NCBI RefSeq assembly: GCF_024748695.1
Contig: NZ_CP087176.1
Span: 1,481,501-1,545,500, forward strand
DNA: 64,000 nucleotides
Source: Pseudomonas sp. B21-040
GTDB lineage: Bacteria > Pseudomonadota > Gammaproteobacteria > Pseudomonadales > Pseudomonadaceae
Direction: 5' to 3'
Below are positions 44,222-52,623 of this stretch, piece after piece (positions within the stretch are counted from its first letter, which is position 1; the number at the start of each line of letters is the position of its first letter). The notes beneath the pieces are model-generated. The model was given only the letters and a program-made list of their open reading frames with translations. It was not told the DNA's origin and searched no databases. The position numbers were made by a program, and so were the translations under genes.

Positions 44222-45222
44222 ACAAAACCACCATCGCGATGGTCCTGGGCGACCCGGCGGGCATCGGCCCGGAACTGATCGCACGCCTGCTCGCCGAACC
44301 CCAGGTGCGCAGTCAGGCCAATGTGATCCTGATCGCCGACGAAGCAGAAATGCGTCGCGGCATGCGCATCGCCGGGATGGAGTTTCCTTACCGTCGCGTG
44401 GAGTCGCTGGAGCAACTGTCGTTCGTCGATGACACGCCGCTGTTCTACGACTATCGCGGCGACACGGTCGGCGAATTCGCACGCAGTGAAGCCAGTGACA
44501 TCGGCGGTCGCTACAGCCTCGATACCCTGGAGAAAGCCTTGCGCCTGACCGAGGCCGGTATCACTGATGCCGTGCTGTTCGGGCCGCTGAACAAGACCTC
44601 GCTGCACATGGCCGGCATGGCCCACAGCGATGAATTGCATTGGTTCGCCGAACTGCTGGATTTTCACGGGCCGTTCTGCGAGTTCAACGTACTCGACAAT
44701 CTCTGGACGTCACGCGTGACCTCCCACGTCGCCTTGGCCGATGTGCCGGGCCTGCTCAGCCAGGCGCGGGTGGTGGAAGCGATTCAGTTGATCGACACCG
44801 CGCTCAAGCGCAATGGCCTGGAAAAGCCGCGCATCGGCGTGTGTGGATTGAACCCGCACAACGGCGACAACGGTTCGTTCGGACGCGAAGAACTGGACAT
44901 CATCGGCCCCGCCGTGCGGACCGCTCAGGCGTTAGGGATTGCGGCGGAAGGGCCGTACCCGGGGGACACGATTTTCCTCAAGGTGCAGGGCGATGCCAGT
45001 GCCTTCGACGCGGTGGTCACGATGTATCACGACCAGGGCCAGATCGCGATCAAGTTGATGGGCTTCTCCCGCGGCGTGACGGTGCAGGGCGGCTTGCCGA
45101 TTCCGATTACCACCCCGGCGCATGGCACCGCATTTGATATCGCGGGGCAGGGCAAGGCGAATGTCGGGGCGATTCGGCAGGCGTTCGAGATCGCGTGCCG
45201 GATGGGCACCAACAACTACTGA
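44218..45222 (+). CDS. pdxA2: PdxA-family 4-phospho-dehydrogenase (PdxA2 type)
   Basis: A 334-aa protein. It has the PdxA start VLGDPAGIGPELIARLL, AVLFGPLNKTSLHMAG, LNPHNGDNGSFGREE and MYHDQGQIAIKLMGF, the metal- and NAD-binding segments. In the catabolic subgroup it oxidises D-threonate or D-erythronate 4-phosphate after a DUF1537 kinase. No such kinase is present in this window, so the substrate is open; true pyridoxine synthesis is less likely in this context. Coupled to the upstream gene by ATGA. Confidence 0.85.
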   Translation: MNKTTIAMVLGDPAGIGPELIARLLAEPQVRSQANVILIADEAEMRRGMRIAGMEFPYRRVESLEQLSFVDDTPLFYDYRGDTVGEFARSEASDIGGRYSLDTLEKALRLTEAGITDAVLFGPLNKTSLHMAGMAHSDELHWFAELLDFHGPFCEFNVLDNLWTSRVTSHVALADVPGLLSQARVVEAIQLIDTALKRNGLEKPRIGVCGLNPHNGDNGSFGREELDIIGPAVRTAQALGIAAEGPYPGDTIFLKVQGDASAFDAVVTMYHDQGQIAIKLMGFSRGVTVQGGLPIPITTPAHGTAFDIAGQGKANVGAIRQAFEIACRMGTNNY

Positions 45223-45563
45223 TCCCTGATCTCAACATCATAAATCCCCTGTCCACCCTGGACCCTGTGGGAGCGGGCTTGCCCGCGATGGCGGTCTGAC
45301 AGTCACTACCAAAGTGTCTGTACTACCTCTATCGCGGGCAAGCCCGCTCCCACAGTTGTTTGTGTGTGGTCGATAACTTTATCTATCTGAAAAACACTTT
45401 TAGCGATCACCCCAGGTTATCGCCGGATACGCATAAGTGATTATCCGCGCCCCCCGAGCGCTGGCTAAAGTCGCTCCATCGAATGCCCGGAACCCGCCCC
45501 CGAGCGGCTCGGCGTACGCGACTCAACAACTACAAGAAGCCGGCAGCGCAAGGAACTGTATTC
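45223..45563. other. Gap with REP pair and putative promoter, upstream of the dehydratase gene
   Basis: 341 bp. A REP pair is at 45265-45355. The part after it (45364-45480) is A/T-rich and contains GATAACTTTATC, a near-palindrome, and GGTTATCGC at 45415-45423. It probably holds the promoter and regulator site of the dehydratase operon. Confidence 0.55.
45265..45355. repeat. Paired REP elements (BIME)
   Basis: Inverted copies of the GTGGGAGCGGGCTTGC core at 45266-45293 and 45331-45355, separated by about 38 bp, each with its own GCGGGC hairpin. They separate the pdxA2 unit from the dehydratase unit. Confidence 0.92.
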
Positions 45564-46739
45564 ATGAAAATCAAAGCAATCCGTACCCGCGTTTTTGAGT
45601 GGAAAGGCAAAGTCGTTCCGCCTCAGGCGCACTTCTGCACTAACGCCAGCGACATCCTGTTCGAGCGTGGCGATGCCATGGGCTCGTTCCGTTTTCACGG
45701 TTGGCTGGTGGTGGAAGTCGAGACCGATACCGGTCTGGTCGGCATCGGTAACTGCGCCCTCGCGCCACGTGTAGCCAAGGAGATCATCGACACCTACCTG
45801 GCACCGATTGCAATCGGCGAAGACCCGTTCGACAACGAATACATCTGGCAGAAAATGTACCGTCAGAGCCACGCGTGGGGGCGCAAAGGCATCGGCATGG
45901 CGGCGATCTCGGCGATCGACATCGCCATCTGGGACATCATGGGTAAAGCCGTGAACAAACCGGTGTTCAAGTTGCTCGGGGGACGCACCAAGGAAAAAAT
46001 CTGGACCTACGCCTCCAAGCTCTACGCCAACGACAACCTCGACCTGTTCCTCGAAGAAGCCCAGGGTTATCTGAATCAGGGGTTCACCGCGCTGAAGATG
46101 CGCTTTGGCTACGGCCCGAAAGACGGCCCGGCGGGCATGCGCAAGAACATCGAGCAAGTGCGCGCGTTGCGCCATCTGGCGGGCCCCGACATCGACATCA
46201 TGCTCGAATGCTACATGGGCTGGACCCTGGAATATGCGCGGCGCATGTTGCCCAAACTCGCCGAATTCGAACCGCGTTGGCTCGAAGAACCGGTGATCGC
46301 CGACGACATCGAAGGCTACATCGAGCTGAAAAAAATGGGGATCATGCCAATCTCCGGCGGCGAGCACGAATTCACCTCATACGGTTTCAAAGACCTGCTG
46401 GAGCGCCGCGCCGTCGACGTGATCCAGTACGACACCAACCGCGTTGGCGGCATCACCGCCGCACGTAAAATCAACGCCATGGCCGAAGCCTGGTCGGTGC
46501 CGGTCATTCCTCATGCCGGGCAGATGCACAACTATCACCTGACCATGTCCACCACCGCCTCGCCGATGGCCGAGTTCTTCCCGGTATTCGACGTCGAAGT
46601 CGGCAACGAACTCTTTTACTACGTATTCAAGGGCGAGCCTCAACCGGTCAACGGTTACATCCAGCTCGACGACAACACGCCGGGCCTGGGCCTGGAAATC
46701 TCCGATGAATACCTGAGTGACTTCAACATCATCGAGTGA
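45564..46739 (+). CDS. Enolase-superfamily sugar-acid dehydratase (rhamnonate/lyxonate type)
   Basis: A 391-aa MR/MLE-family enzyme. The capping domain includes [19 protein letters not shown]. The barrel has [11 protein letters not shown] (catalytic Lys/Arg), IMLECYMGW and [24 protein letters not shown] (third ligand) and [11 protein letters not shown] (His). The pattern is closest to L-rhamnonate dehydratase-like enzymes. The first metal-ligand position reads Glu where that enzyme has Asp. Followed by FAH- and semialdehyde-dehydrogenase genes, it fits a C5 sugar-acid (perhaps L-lyxonate) dehydratase. ATG 45564 has AAGGAA upstream. Confidence 0.8.
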   Translation: MKIKAIRTRVFEWKGKVVPPQAHFCTNASDILFERGDAMGSFRFHGWLVVEVETDTGLVGIGNCALAPRVAKEIIDTYLAPIAIGEDPFDNEYIWQKMYRQSHAWGRKGIGMAAISAIDIAIWDIMGKAVNKPVFKLLGGRTKEKIWTYASKLYANDNLDLFLEEAQGYLNQGFTALKMRFGYGPKDGPAGMRKNIEQVRALRHLAGPDIDIMLECYMGWTLEYARRMLPKLAEFEPRWLEEPVIADDIEGYIELKKMGIMPISGGEHEFTSYGFKDLLERRAVDVIQYDTNRVGGITAARKINAMAEAWSVPVIPHAGQMHNYHLTMSTTASPMAEFFPVFDVEVGNELFYYVFKGEPQPVNGYIQLDDNTPGLGLEISDEYLSDFNIIE

Positions 46740-46791
46740 CCTTGAGGCGTCGCATGCCTGCGGCGCCATCCCCGACTTTCTGGAGGCCGTC

Positions 46792-47787
46792 ATGCGCCTG
46801 ATTCAATTTGAAAACACCGCCGGGCAGCGCCAGGTTGGCCTGGTTGATGGGGCACAGATTCAGGTGCTGCGCGACACCCGCAACACTCGCGAACTGGCGC
46901 TCGCGGCGATCCGCGGCCAGCGCAGCCTGCAAGAAGAAGTGGCCCTGCGCGGCACCGAGCCCGGCCCGGACTATGCGCAGCTATTGCGCCAAGGCAGCGT
47001 CCTGCCGCCGCTGGACCACGAAGACCCGGCCCATTGCCTGATCAGCGGCACCGGCCTGACTCACCTGGGCAGTGCTTCGGCGCGGGACAAAATGCACCAG
47101 CATGACGGCGCAGTCGAAGCCGGCATGACGGACACCATGCGCATCTTCAAGTGGGGTCTTGAGGGCGGCAAACCGGCGGCCGGTGAGGTGGGCGCGCAAC
47201 CGGAGTGGTTCTACAAAGGCGACGGCAGCATCGTCGTGCGCCCCGGCGCGGACTTCCCGGTGCCGCCGTTCGCTGAAGATGCCGGTGAGGAACCGGAGCT
47301 GACCGGCCTCTATGTCATCGGCGATGACGGCCAGCCGTATCGCGTCGGTTATGCGCTGGGCAACGAGTTCTCTGACCATGTGATGGAACGGCGCAATTAC
47401 CTGTACCTCGCGCATTCGAAGTTGCGTTGCTGTTCTTATGGGCCGGAACTGCGCATCGGTGAGTTGCCCAAACACCTGGCAGGTACCAGCCGGATCAAGC
47501 GCAACGGCGAAACGATCTGGGAGAAGGAGTTTCTCAGCGGCGAAGACAACATGTGCCATAGCCTCGCCAACCTTGAATTCCACCACTTCAAATATGCGCA
47601 GTTTTTGCACCCTGGCGATGTCCATGTGCATTACTTCGGCACCGCCACGTTGTCGTTTGCCGATGGGGTCAAAACCCGGCCGGGGGATCGTTTCCAGATC
47701 AGCCTCGACGAGTTCGGCGCGCCTTTAGTCAACGGTATCGGCGAAAGTGCCCAGCCATTGGCTATCGGTCAGGTTCGTGCGCTTTGA
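46792..47787 (+). CDS. FAH-family 2-keto-3-deoxypentonate dehydratase-like (AraD1)
   Basis: A 331-aa protein of the fumarylacetoacetate hydrolase superfamily, AraD1 type. It has RLIQFENTAGQRQVGLVD at the start, then FKWGLEGGKPAAGEVG, LYVIGDDGQPYRVGYALGNEFSDHVME (metal-binding E/D) and CSYGPELRIG. Members remove water from 2-keto-3-deoxypentonates to give 2-oxoglutarate semialdehyde. The dehydratase before it and the dehydrogenase after it fit that step. ATG 46792 has GGAGG upstream. Confidence 0.8.
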   Translation: MRLIQFENTAGQRQVGLVDGAQIQVLRDTRNTRELALAAIRGQRSLQEEVALRGTEPGPDYAQLLRQGSVLPPLDHEDPAHCLISGTGLTHLGSASARDKMHQHDGAVEAGMTDTMRIFKWGLEGGKPAAGEVGAQPEWFYKGDGSIVVRPGADFPVPPFAEDAGEEPELTGLYVIGDDGQPYRVGYALGNEFSDHVMERRNYLYLAHSKLRCCSYGPELRIGELPKHLAGTSRIKRNGETIWEKEFLSGEDNMCHSLANLEFHHFKYAQFLHPGDVHVHYFGTATLSFADGVKTRPGDRFQISLDEFGAPLVNGIGESAQPLAIGQVRAL

Positions 47788-47807
47788 GTGTTCAAAAGGA
47801 AAGCCTC

Positions 47808-49388
47808 ATGACATTGCCACTCGGACACAACTACATCGGCGGTCGCCGCAGCGCCAATGGGACCTTGCACCTGCAAAGCCTTGATGCGACGACCGGCGAG
47901 CCGCTGCCGGGCACCTTCATTCAGGCGTCGGAAGCCGAAGTGTCTGCCGCCGCCCAAGCAGCGGCTGCCGCTTACCCGATCTACCGAAGCCTGAGCGCGG
48001 AAAAACGCGCACGATTCCTCGATGCCATTGCCGATGAAATCGATGCACTCGGTGACGATTTTGTCGCCACCGTTTGCCGCGAAACCGCACTGCCCACAGG
48101 GCGTATCCAGGGTGAGCGCGCACGCACCAGCGGCCAGCTGCGGTTGTTCTCCAAGGTTCTGCGTCGCGGGGATTTCTACGGTGCACGAATTGATCGGGCA
48201 CTGCCGGACCGCCAGCCGTTGCCGCGTCCGGACCTACGTCAGTACCGCATCGCTTTAGGGCCAGTCGCCGTGTTCGGCGCGAGTAACTTTCCACTGGCGT
48301 TTTCCACCGCCGGTGGCGATACCGCTTCGGCATTGGCCGCCGGTTGTCCGGTGGTGTTCAAGGCTCACAGCGGTCACATGGCAACGGCTGAGTGGGTAGC
48401 GGACGCCATCATCCGGGCGGCCGAACGCACCGAAATGCCAGCCGGCGTGTTCAACATGGTCTACGGCGGGGGCGTCGGTGAGTGGCTGGTCAAACACCCT
48501 GCGATTCAGGCCGTGGGCTTCACCGGTTCGCTCAAGGGCGGCAATGCCCTGAGCCAGCTGGCCGCGTCCCGGCCGCAGCCGATCCCGGTGTTTGCCGAGA
48601 TGTCGAGCATCAACCCTGTGTTCTTGTTGCCCGAAGCGCTTGCGGTACGCGGTGAGCAAATCGCTGCGCAACTGGCCGGTTCGGTGACGCTGGGGTGTGG
48701 TCAGTTTTGTACCAATCCGGGGTTGGTCATTGGCCTGCGTTCGCCGCAGTTCAGCTCCTTCCTGGAAACTTTTTGCGCGAGCATGAACCAGCAACCGGCG
48801 CAAACCATGCTCAACGTCGGTGCCCTGGTCAGCTATAGCCGAGGGCTCGCGGAGTTGCACGAACATCCGGGGCTGACGCACCTGGCAGGCAGACGGCAAG
48901 CGGGCAATCAGGCGCAACCGCAGGTATTCAAGGCTGATGTCAGTCTGTTGCTCAAGGGCGATGAACTGCTTCAGGAAGAAGTCTTCGGGCCGACGACTAT
49001 CGTCATCGAGGTGGAAGACCAGGCGCAGTTGGCGGCGGCGTTGCACGGATTGCGCGGGCAATTGACGGCGACGCTGATTGGCGAGGCCGGGGAGTTGCTG
49101 GAATACCGCTGGCTGGCCGAGTCGCTTCAGGAAAAGGTCGGGCGGATTTTGCTCAACGGCTATCCGACCGGGGTCGAGGTGTGCGAGGCGATGGTGCATG
49201 GCGGGCCGTTCCCGGCCACGTCCGATTCGCGGGGAACGTCAGTGGGGACGCTGGCGATCGATCGATTCCTGCGGCCGGTGTGCTTCCAGAATTACCCGGA
49301 TGCGATGCTGCCTGAGCCGTTGCAGAACGCCAATCCGCTGGGGATTCGGCGGTTGGTGGATGGGGAGGTTAGCGATTCACCTCTGTAG
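47808..49388 (+). CDS. 2-oxoglutarate semialdehyde dehydrogenase
   Basis: A 526-aa aldehyde dehydrogenase of the KGSADH group. Catalytic Cys is in LGCGQFCTNPG, and the general-base Glu in FAEMSSINPVF. ASNFPLAFSTAGGDTASALAAG and VGFTGSLKGG are the NADP-binding segments typical of this longer subgroup. It would oxidise 2-oxoglutarate semialdehyde to 2-oxoglutarate, the last step of the pathway proposed for the operon. ATG 47808 has AAGGAAA at normal spacing. Confidence 0.9.
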   Translation: MTLPLGHNYIGGRRSANGTLHLQSLDATTGEPLPGTFIQASEAEVSAAAQAAAAAYPIYRSLSAEKRARFLDAIADEIDALGDDFVATVCRETALPTGRIQGERARTSGQLRLFSKVLRRGDFYGARIDRALPDRQPLPRPDLRQYRIALGPVAVFGASNFPLAFSTAGGDTASALAAGCPVVFKAHSGHMATAEWVADAIIRAAERTEMPAGVFNMVYGGGVGEWLVKHPAIQAVGFTGSLKGGNALSQLAASRPQPIPVFAEMSSINPVFLLPEALAVRGEQIAAQLAGSVTLGCGQFCTNPGLVIGLRSPQFSSFLETFCASMNQQPAQTMLNVGALVSYSRGLAELHEHPGLTHLAGRRQAGNQAQPQVFKADVSLLLKGDELLQEEVFGPTTIVIEVEDQAQLAAALHGLRGQLTATLIGEAGELLEYRWLAESLQEKVGRILLNGYPTGVEVCEAMVHGGPFPATSDSRGTSVGTLAIDRFLRPVCFQNYPDAMLPEPLQNANPLGIRRLVDGEVSDSPL

Positions 49389-49400
49389 TGTCTGAATTGA

Positions 49401-49500
49401 CGCCATCGCGGGCAAGCCCGCTCCCACAGTGATGGGTGTCGTGCACAGATTCTGTGTTCAATACCCAACCCTGTGGGAGCGGGCTTGCCCGCGATGGCGT
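49401..49500. repeat. Paired REP elements (BIME)
   Basis: Inverted copies of the GTGGGAGCGGGCTTGC core at 49401-49429 and 49471-49499, spacer about 41 bp, between convergent genes. The two arms are nearly identical in sequence, more so than in the other pairs. Confidence 0.93.
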
Positions 49501-49519
49501 CATCAGCAGCACCACAAAA

Positions 49520-50413
49520 TTACTGGGTTACCTTTTTGGCCGGTTTCAACACCAGCCACAACGCCGCCGCAATCAACACCCCGCCATAGATATGCGCCAT
49601 GGACAGCGGCTCATCCAGCAACAACGCGCCCCACAACACCCCGAACGGCGGGATGAGGAAGGTCGTGGTCATCGACCTCACCGGCCCGATCGAGCTCAGC
49701 AACCGGAAGTAAATGACGTACGCCAGCGCGGTACATCCCAGCCCCAACCCAAGCAACGACAACCAGACATTCCAGCCACCCCAGCTCGCCGGCGGTTGGC
49801 TGATCGCGCTGTACCCGAACAACGGCAACAGAAACAGCGTCGCACCCAGCATGCTGCCCAACGCAGACAAACGGCTGTCGAGACCACCGGCCTGGTCCAG
49901 CCAGCGGCGGGCGAGAAAGCCGGCGAAGCCATAGCACGTCGTGGCCATCAGGCAGGCGAGGGCGCCCATCAGCAATTGCATGTCGAACGCCACCGGGCCC
50001 GCACGGGTCAGCACGCCAACTCCGAGCAGCCCGAGAAACACCCCGCCGAGCTTGGCCGCGGTGAGCTTTTCATGGAAGAACAACCCGCCGATCAGCACGC
50101 CCATCAGCGGCGTCGTGGCGTTGAAGATCGCCGAGTACCCGGCCGGCAACACTTGGGCGGCCACGGAATACAGGGTCGCCGGAATCCCGGAGTTGATTAC
50201 CCCGAGCAGCATCACGGTCTTGAGCTTGCCTTTGAAATCCCAGCTGATGCGCATCAACGCGACAATTACCAGCAGGCCGACGGCGGCAATCGACACACGG
50301 AAAAAAGCCGTGGGGATTGTGCCAATCACTGGGGCGATGATGCGCATGAACAGAAAGCTCGCACCCCAAATGGCCGCCAGTGACAGTAAACGAACGATAT
50401 CGACGGGGCTCAC
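49520..50413 (-). CDS. EamA/DMT family transporter
   Basis: A 297-aa protein with ten hydrophobic segments in two EamA repeats. The N-terminal part reads [21 protein letters not shown] and the second half [25 protein letters not shown] 50413 has GGAG 6 bp upstream; a longer reading from 50485 runs into the promoter of the divergent aceK gene. Probably an exporter of metabolites; substrate unknown. Confidence 0.88.
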   Translation of the reverse strand: MSPVDIVRLLSLAAIWGASFLFMRIIAPVIGTIPTAFFRVSIAAVGLLVIVALMRISWDFKGKLKTVMLLGVINSGIPATLYSVAAQVLPAGYSAIFNATTPLMGVLIGGLFFHEKLTAAKLGGVFLGLLGVGVLTRAGPVAFDMQLLMGALACLMATTCYGFAGFLARRWLDQAGGLDSRLSALGSMLGATLFLLPLFGYSAISQPPASWGGWNVWLSLLGLGLGCTALAYVIYFRLLSSIGPVRSMTTTFLIPPFGVLWGALLLDEPLSMAHIYGGVLIAAALWLVLKPAKKVTQ

Positions 50414-50570
50414 GGTGCACTCCTTCCTTGATCGGGACGAGAGTGTTGCCGAGCGCCCGATTGATGGCAACCGAAAAACGAGCAATCAATCCGGGCCGAA
50501 AATTACGCTTCTCCTCGACCCGGTTCACTGGCTAAGCTCAGGGCTCGAAAATTCCCGCAGAGGTCTCACC

Positions 50571-52289
50571 ATGCCGCAGCAATGGCCAGCCGCCGATATC
50601 GCCCGAATGATCCTCGATGGCTTTGACGATTACCGCGAGCATTTCCGTCAGATTACCGACGGCGCCCGGGCCCGCTTCGAACAGGCCCAGTGGCAGGAAA
50701 CGCAAATCGCGTCGGCGGCGCGGATCAATCTTTACGAAGAGAAAGTCGGCGAAACGGTCGAGCGCCTGCGCATCGCGTTTGACGCCGACACGCTGGATGT
50801 CAGTTGCTGGCCGCTGGTCAAAAGCGCGTACATCACGCTGATCGACCTGCGTTTCGACGATGAACTGTCCGAGACCTGGTACAACTCGATCTTCTGCGGC
50901 TTGTTCAGCCATGACCTGATCAGCGACGGCTGCATGTTCATCCACACCACCCGCCCAAGCCTGCGCCGGGCTCGCGCCGCGCAAACCCGCACCTACAAAC
51001 CTCAGGGCCAGTTGTCCGGCATGCTCGCGAGCATTTTTGCCGACTACCGTTTCAGTGAGGATTACGCTGATCTGGCCGGCGACTTGAGCCGCCTCGAAGC
51101 GCAGTTGCGCGAGAATCTGCCGGACTGGGTGTGCAAGGACCCGGAATTGAGCGTCGAACTGTTTTCCTCGGTGCTCTACCGCAACAAAGGTGCGTACCTG
51201 GTCGGGCGCATCTACACCCAGGACGAACAGTGGCCGCTGGTGATTCCGCTGCTGCACCGTGAAGGCCGCGGGATTCAGATCGATGCGCTGATCACCGATG
51301 AAGCGGATGTGTCGATCATCTTCTCGTTCACCCGTTCGTATTTCATGGTCGATGTGCCGGTGCCGGCGGAGTTCATCGGTTTCCTCAAGCGCATTTTGCC
51401 GGGCAAGCACATCGCCGAGCTGTACACCTCGATCGGTTTCTACAAGCACGGCAAGTCCGAGTTCTACCGGGCGCTGATCAATCACCTGGCCAACACCGAC
51501 GACCAATTCATCATGGCCCCCGGTGTGCGCGGCATGGTCATGAGCGTGTTTACCCTGCCGGGTTTCAACACCGTGTTCAAAATCATCAAGGACCGCTTCT
51601 CGCCCTCGAAGAACGTCGACCGCGCCACGGTGATCGAGAAATACCGTTTGGTCAAAAGCGTTGACCGCGTCGGGCGTATGGCGGATACCCAGGAGTTCGC
51701 CGATTTCCGTTTTCCGCTGAGCAAGTTCGATCCGGCGTGCCTGGAGGAATTGCTCGACGTGGCAGCCTCTACGGTGTCGCTCGAAGGCGACACCGTGTTG
51801 ATTCGCCACTGCTGGACCGAACGACGGATGACACCGTTGAACCTCTACCTGGAAAACGCCAACGAGGCGCAGGTGCATGAGGCGCTGGAGGATTACGGCC
51901 TGGCGATCAAGCAACTGGCGGCGGCGAATATCTTTCCCGGCGACATGTTGCTGAAAAACTTCGGCGTCACCCGGCACGGTCGCGTGGTGTTTTATGACTA
52001 CGACGAAATTTGTTTCCTGACTGAAGCCAACTTCCGGCACATCCCGCAGCCGCGCACCCCGGAAGACGAAATGGCGTCCGAGCCCTGGTATTCGATCGGG
52101 CCGCTGGATGTGTTTCCCGAGGAGTTTCCGCCGTTCCTGTTTGCAGATTGGGGGCAGCGGCGCCTGTTTGATCAGCTGCATGGTGAGTTGTACAACGCCG
52201 ATTATTGGAAAAGCCTGCAAGAGGCGATTCGGGCGGGGAAGGTGATTGATGTGTTCCCGTATCGACGCAAAGGCCTCGATAACGAATAA
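50571..52289 (+). CDS. aceK: Isocitrate dehydrogenase kinase/phosphatase
   Basis: A 572-aa bifunctional enzyme that phosphorylates and dephosphorylates isocitrate dehydrogenase to direct carbon into the glyoxylate shunt. Typical features are [30 protein letters not shown], the ATP-binding region RDRFSPSKN and the catalytic part [27 protein letters not shown]. The length matches the family (about 570-580). ATG 50571 is chosen because the family begins near [14 protein letters not shown]; an upstream open frame has no protein pattern. Confidence 0.95.
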   Translation: MPQQWPAADIARMILDGFDDYREHFRQITDGARARFEQAQWQETQIASAARINLYEEKVGETVERLRIAFDADTLDVSCWPLVKSAYITLIDLRFDDELSETWYNSIFCGLFSHDLISDGCMFIHTTRPSLRRARAAQTRTYKPQGQLSGMLASIFADYRFSEDYADLAGDLSRLEAQLRENLPDWVCKDPELSVELFSSVLYRNKGAYLVGRIYTQDEQWPLVIPLLHREGRGIQIDALITDEADVSIIFSFTRSYFMVDVPVPAEFIGFLKRILPGKHIAELYTSIGFYKHGKSEFYRALINHLANTDDQFIMAPGVRGMVMSVFTLPGFNTVFKIIKDRFSPSKNVDRATVIEKYRLVKSVDRVGRMADTQEFADFRFPLSKFDPACLEELLDVAASTVSLEGDTVLIRHCWTERRMTPLNLYLENANEAQVHEALEDYGLAIKQLAAANIFPGDMLLKNFGVTRHGRVVFYDYDEICFLTEANFRHIPQPRTPEDEMASEPWYSIGPLDVFPEEFPPFLFADWGQRRLFDQLHGELYNADYWKSLQEAIRAGKVIDVFPYRRKGLDNE

Positions 52290-52303
52290 CCAGACCCGCA
52301 CGC

Positions 52304-52540
52304 CCGTAGCAGCTGTCGAGCCCCGGCGAGGCTGCGTTCGGCTGCGAAGCGGTCGTAAAATCAGCACACGCGGTGTTTCAGGTAAACCGGGGTAGTCCGA
52401 ATGACGACTGCTTCGCAGCCGAACGCAGCCTCGCCGGGGCTCGACAGCTGCTACGGAGCCGAACGCAGCCTCGCCGGGGCTCGACAGCTACGGAGCCGAA
52501 CGCAGCCTCGCCGGGGCTCGACAGCTACGGAACCGAACGT
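52304..52540. repeat. Second-family REP with a tandemly amplified arm
   Basis: An inverted repeat: GTAGCAGCTGTCGAGCCCCGG... on the left (52304-52350) and its complement on the right. The right arm is repeated in tandem: copy 1 of 40 bp (52416-52455), copies 2 and 3 of 37 bp (52456-52492 and 52493-52529), plus a 10-bp start of a fourth (52530-52539). The spacer contains GGTGTTTCAGGTAAA, the complement of the spacer in the 22321 repeat. Confidence 0.9.
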
Positions 52541-52623
52541 CGGCGCTACAAGGGATCTCGTTCGTCCTTTAAATCTGCGACAATCGCCCCCCTGCGCCAC
52601 TAGACGACTGAATTGCGTACCTG

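Noticed and set aside
50538..52367. 609-codon open frame antisense to aceK
   Set aside because: Shadow of aceK; repeats at its start are REP sequence.
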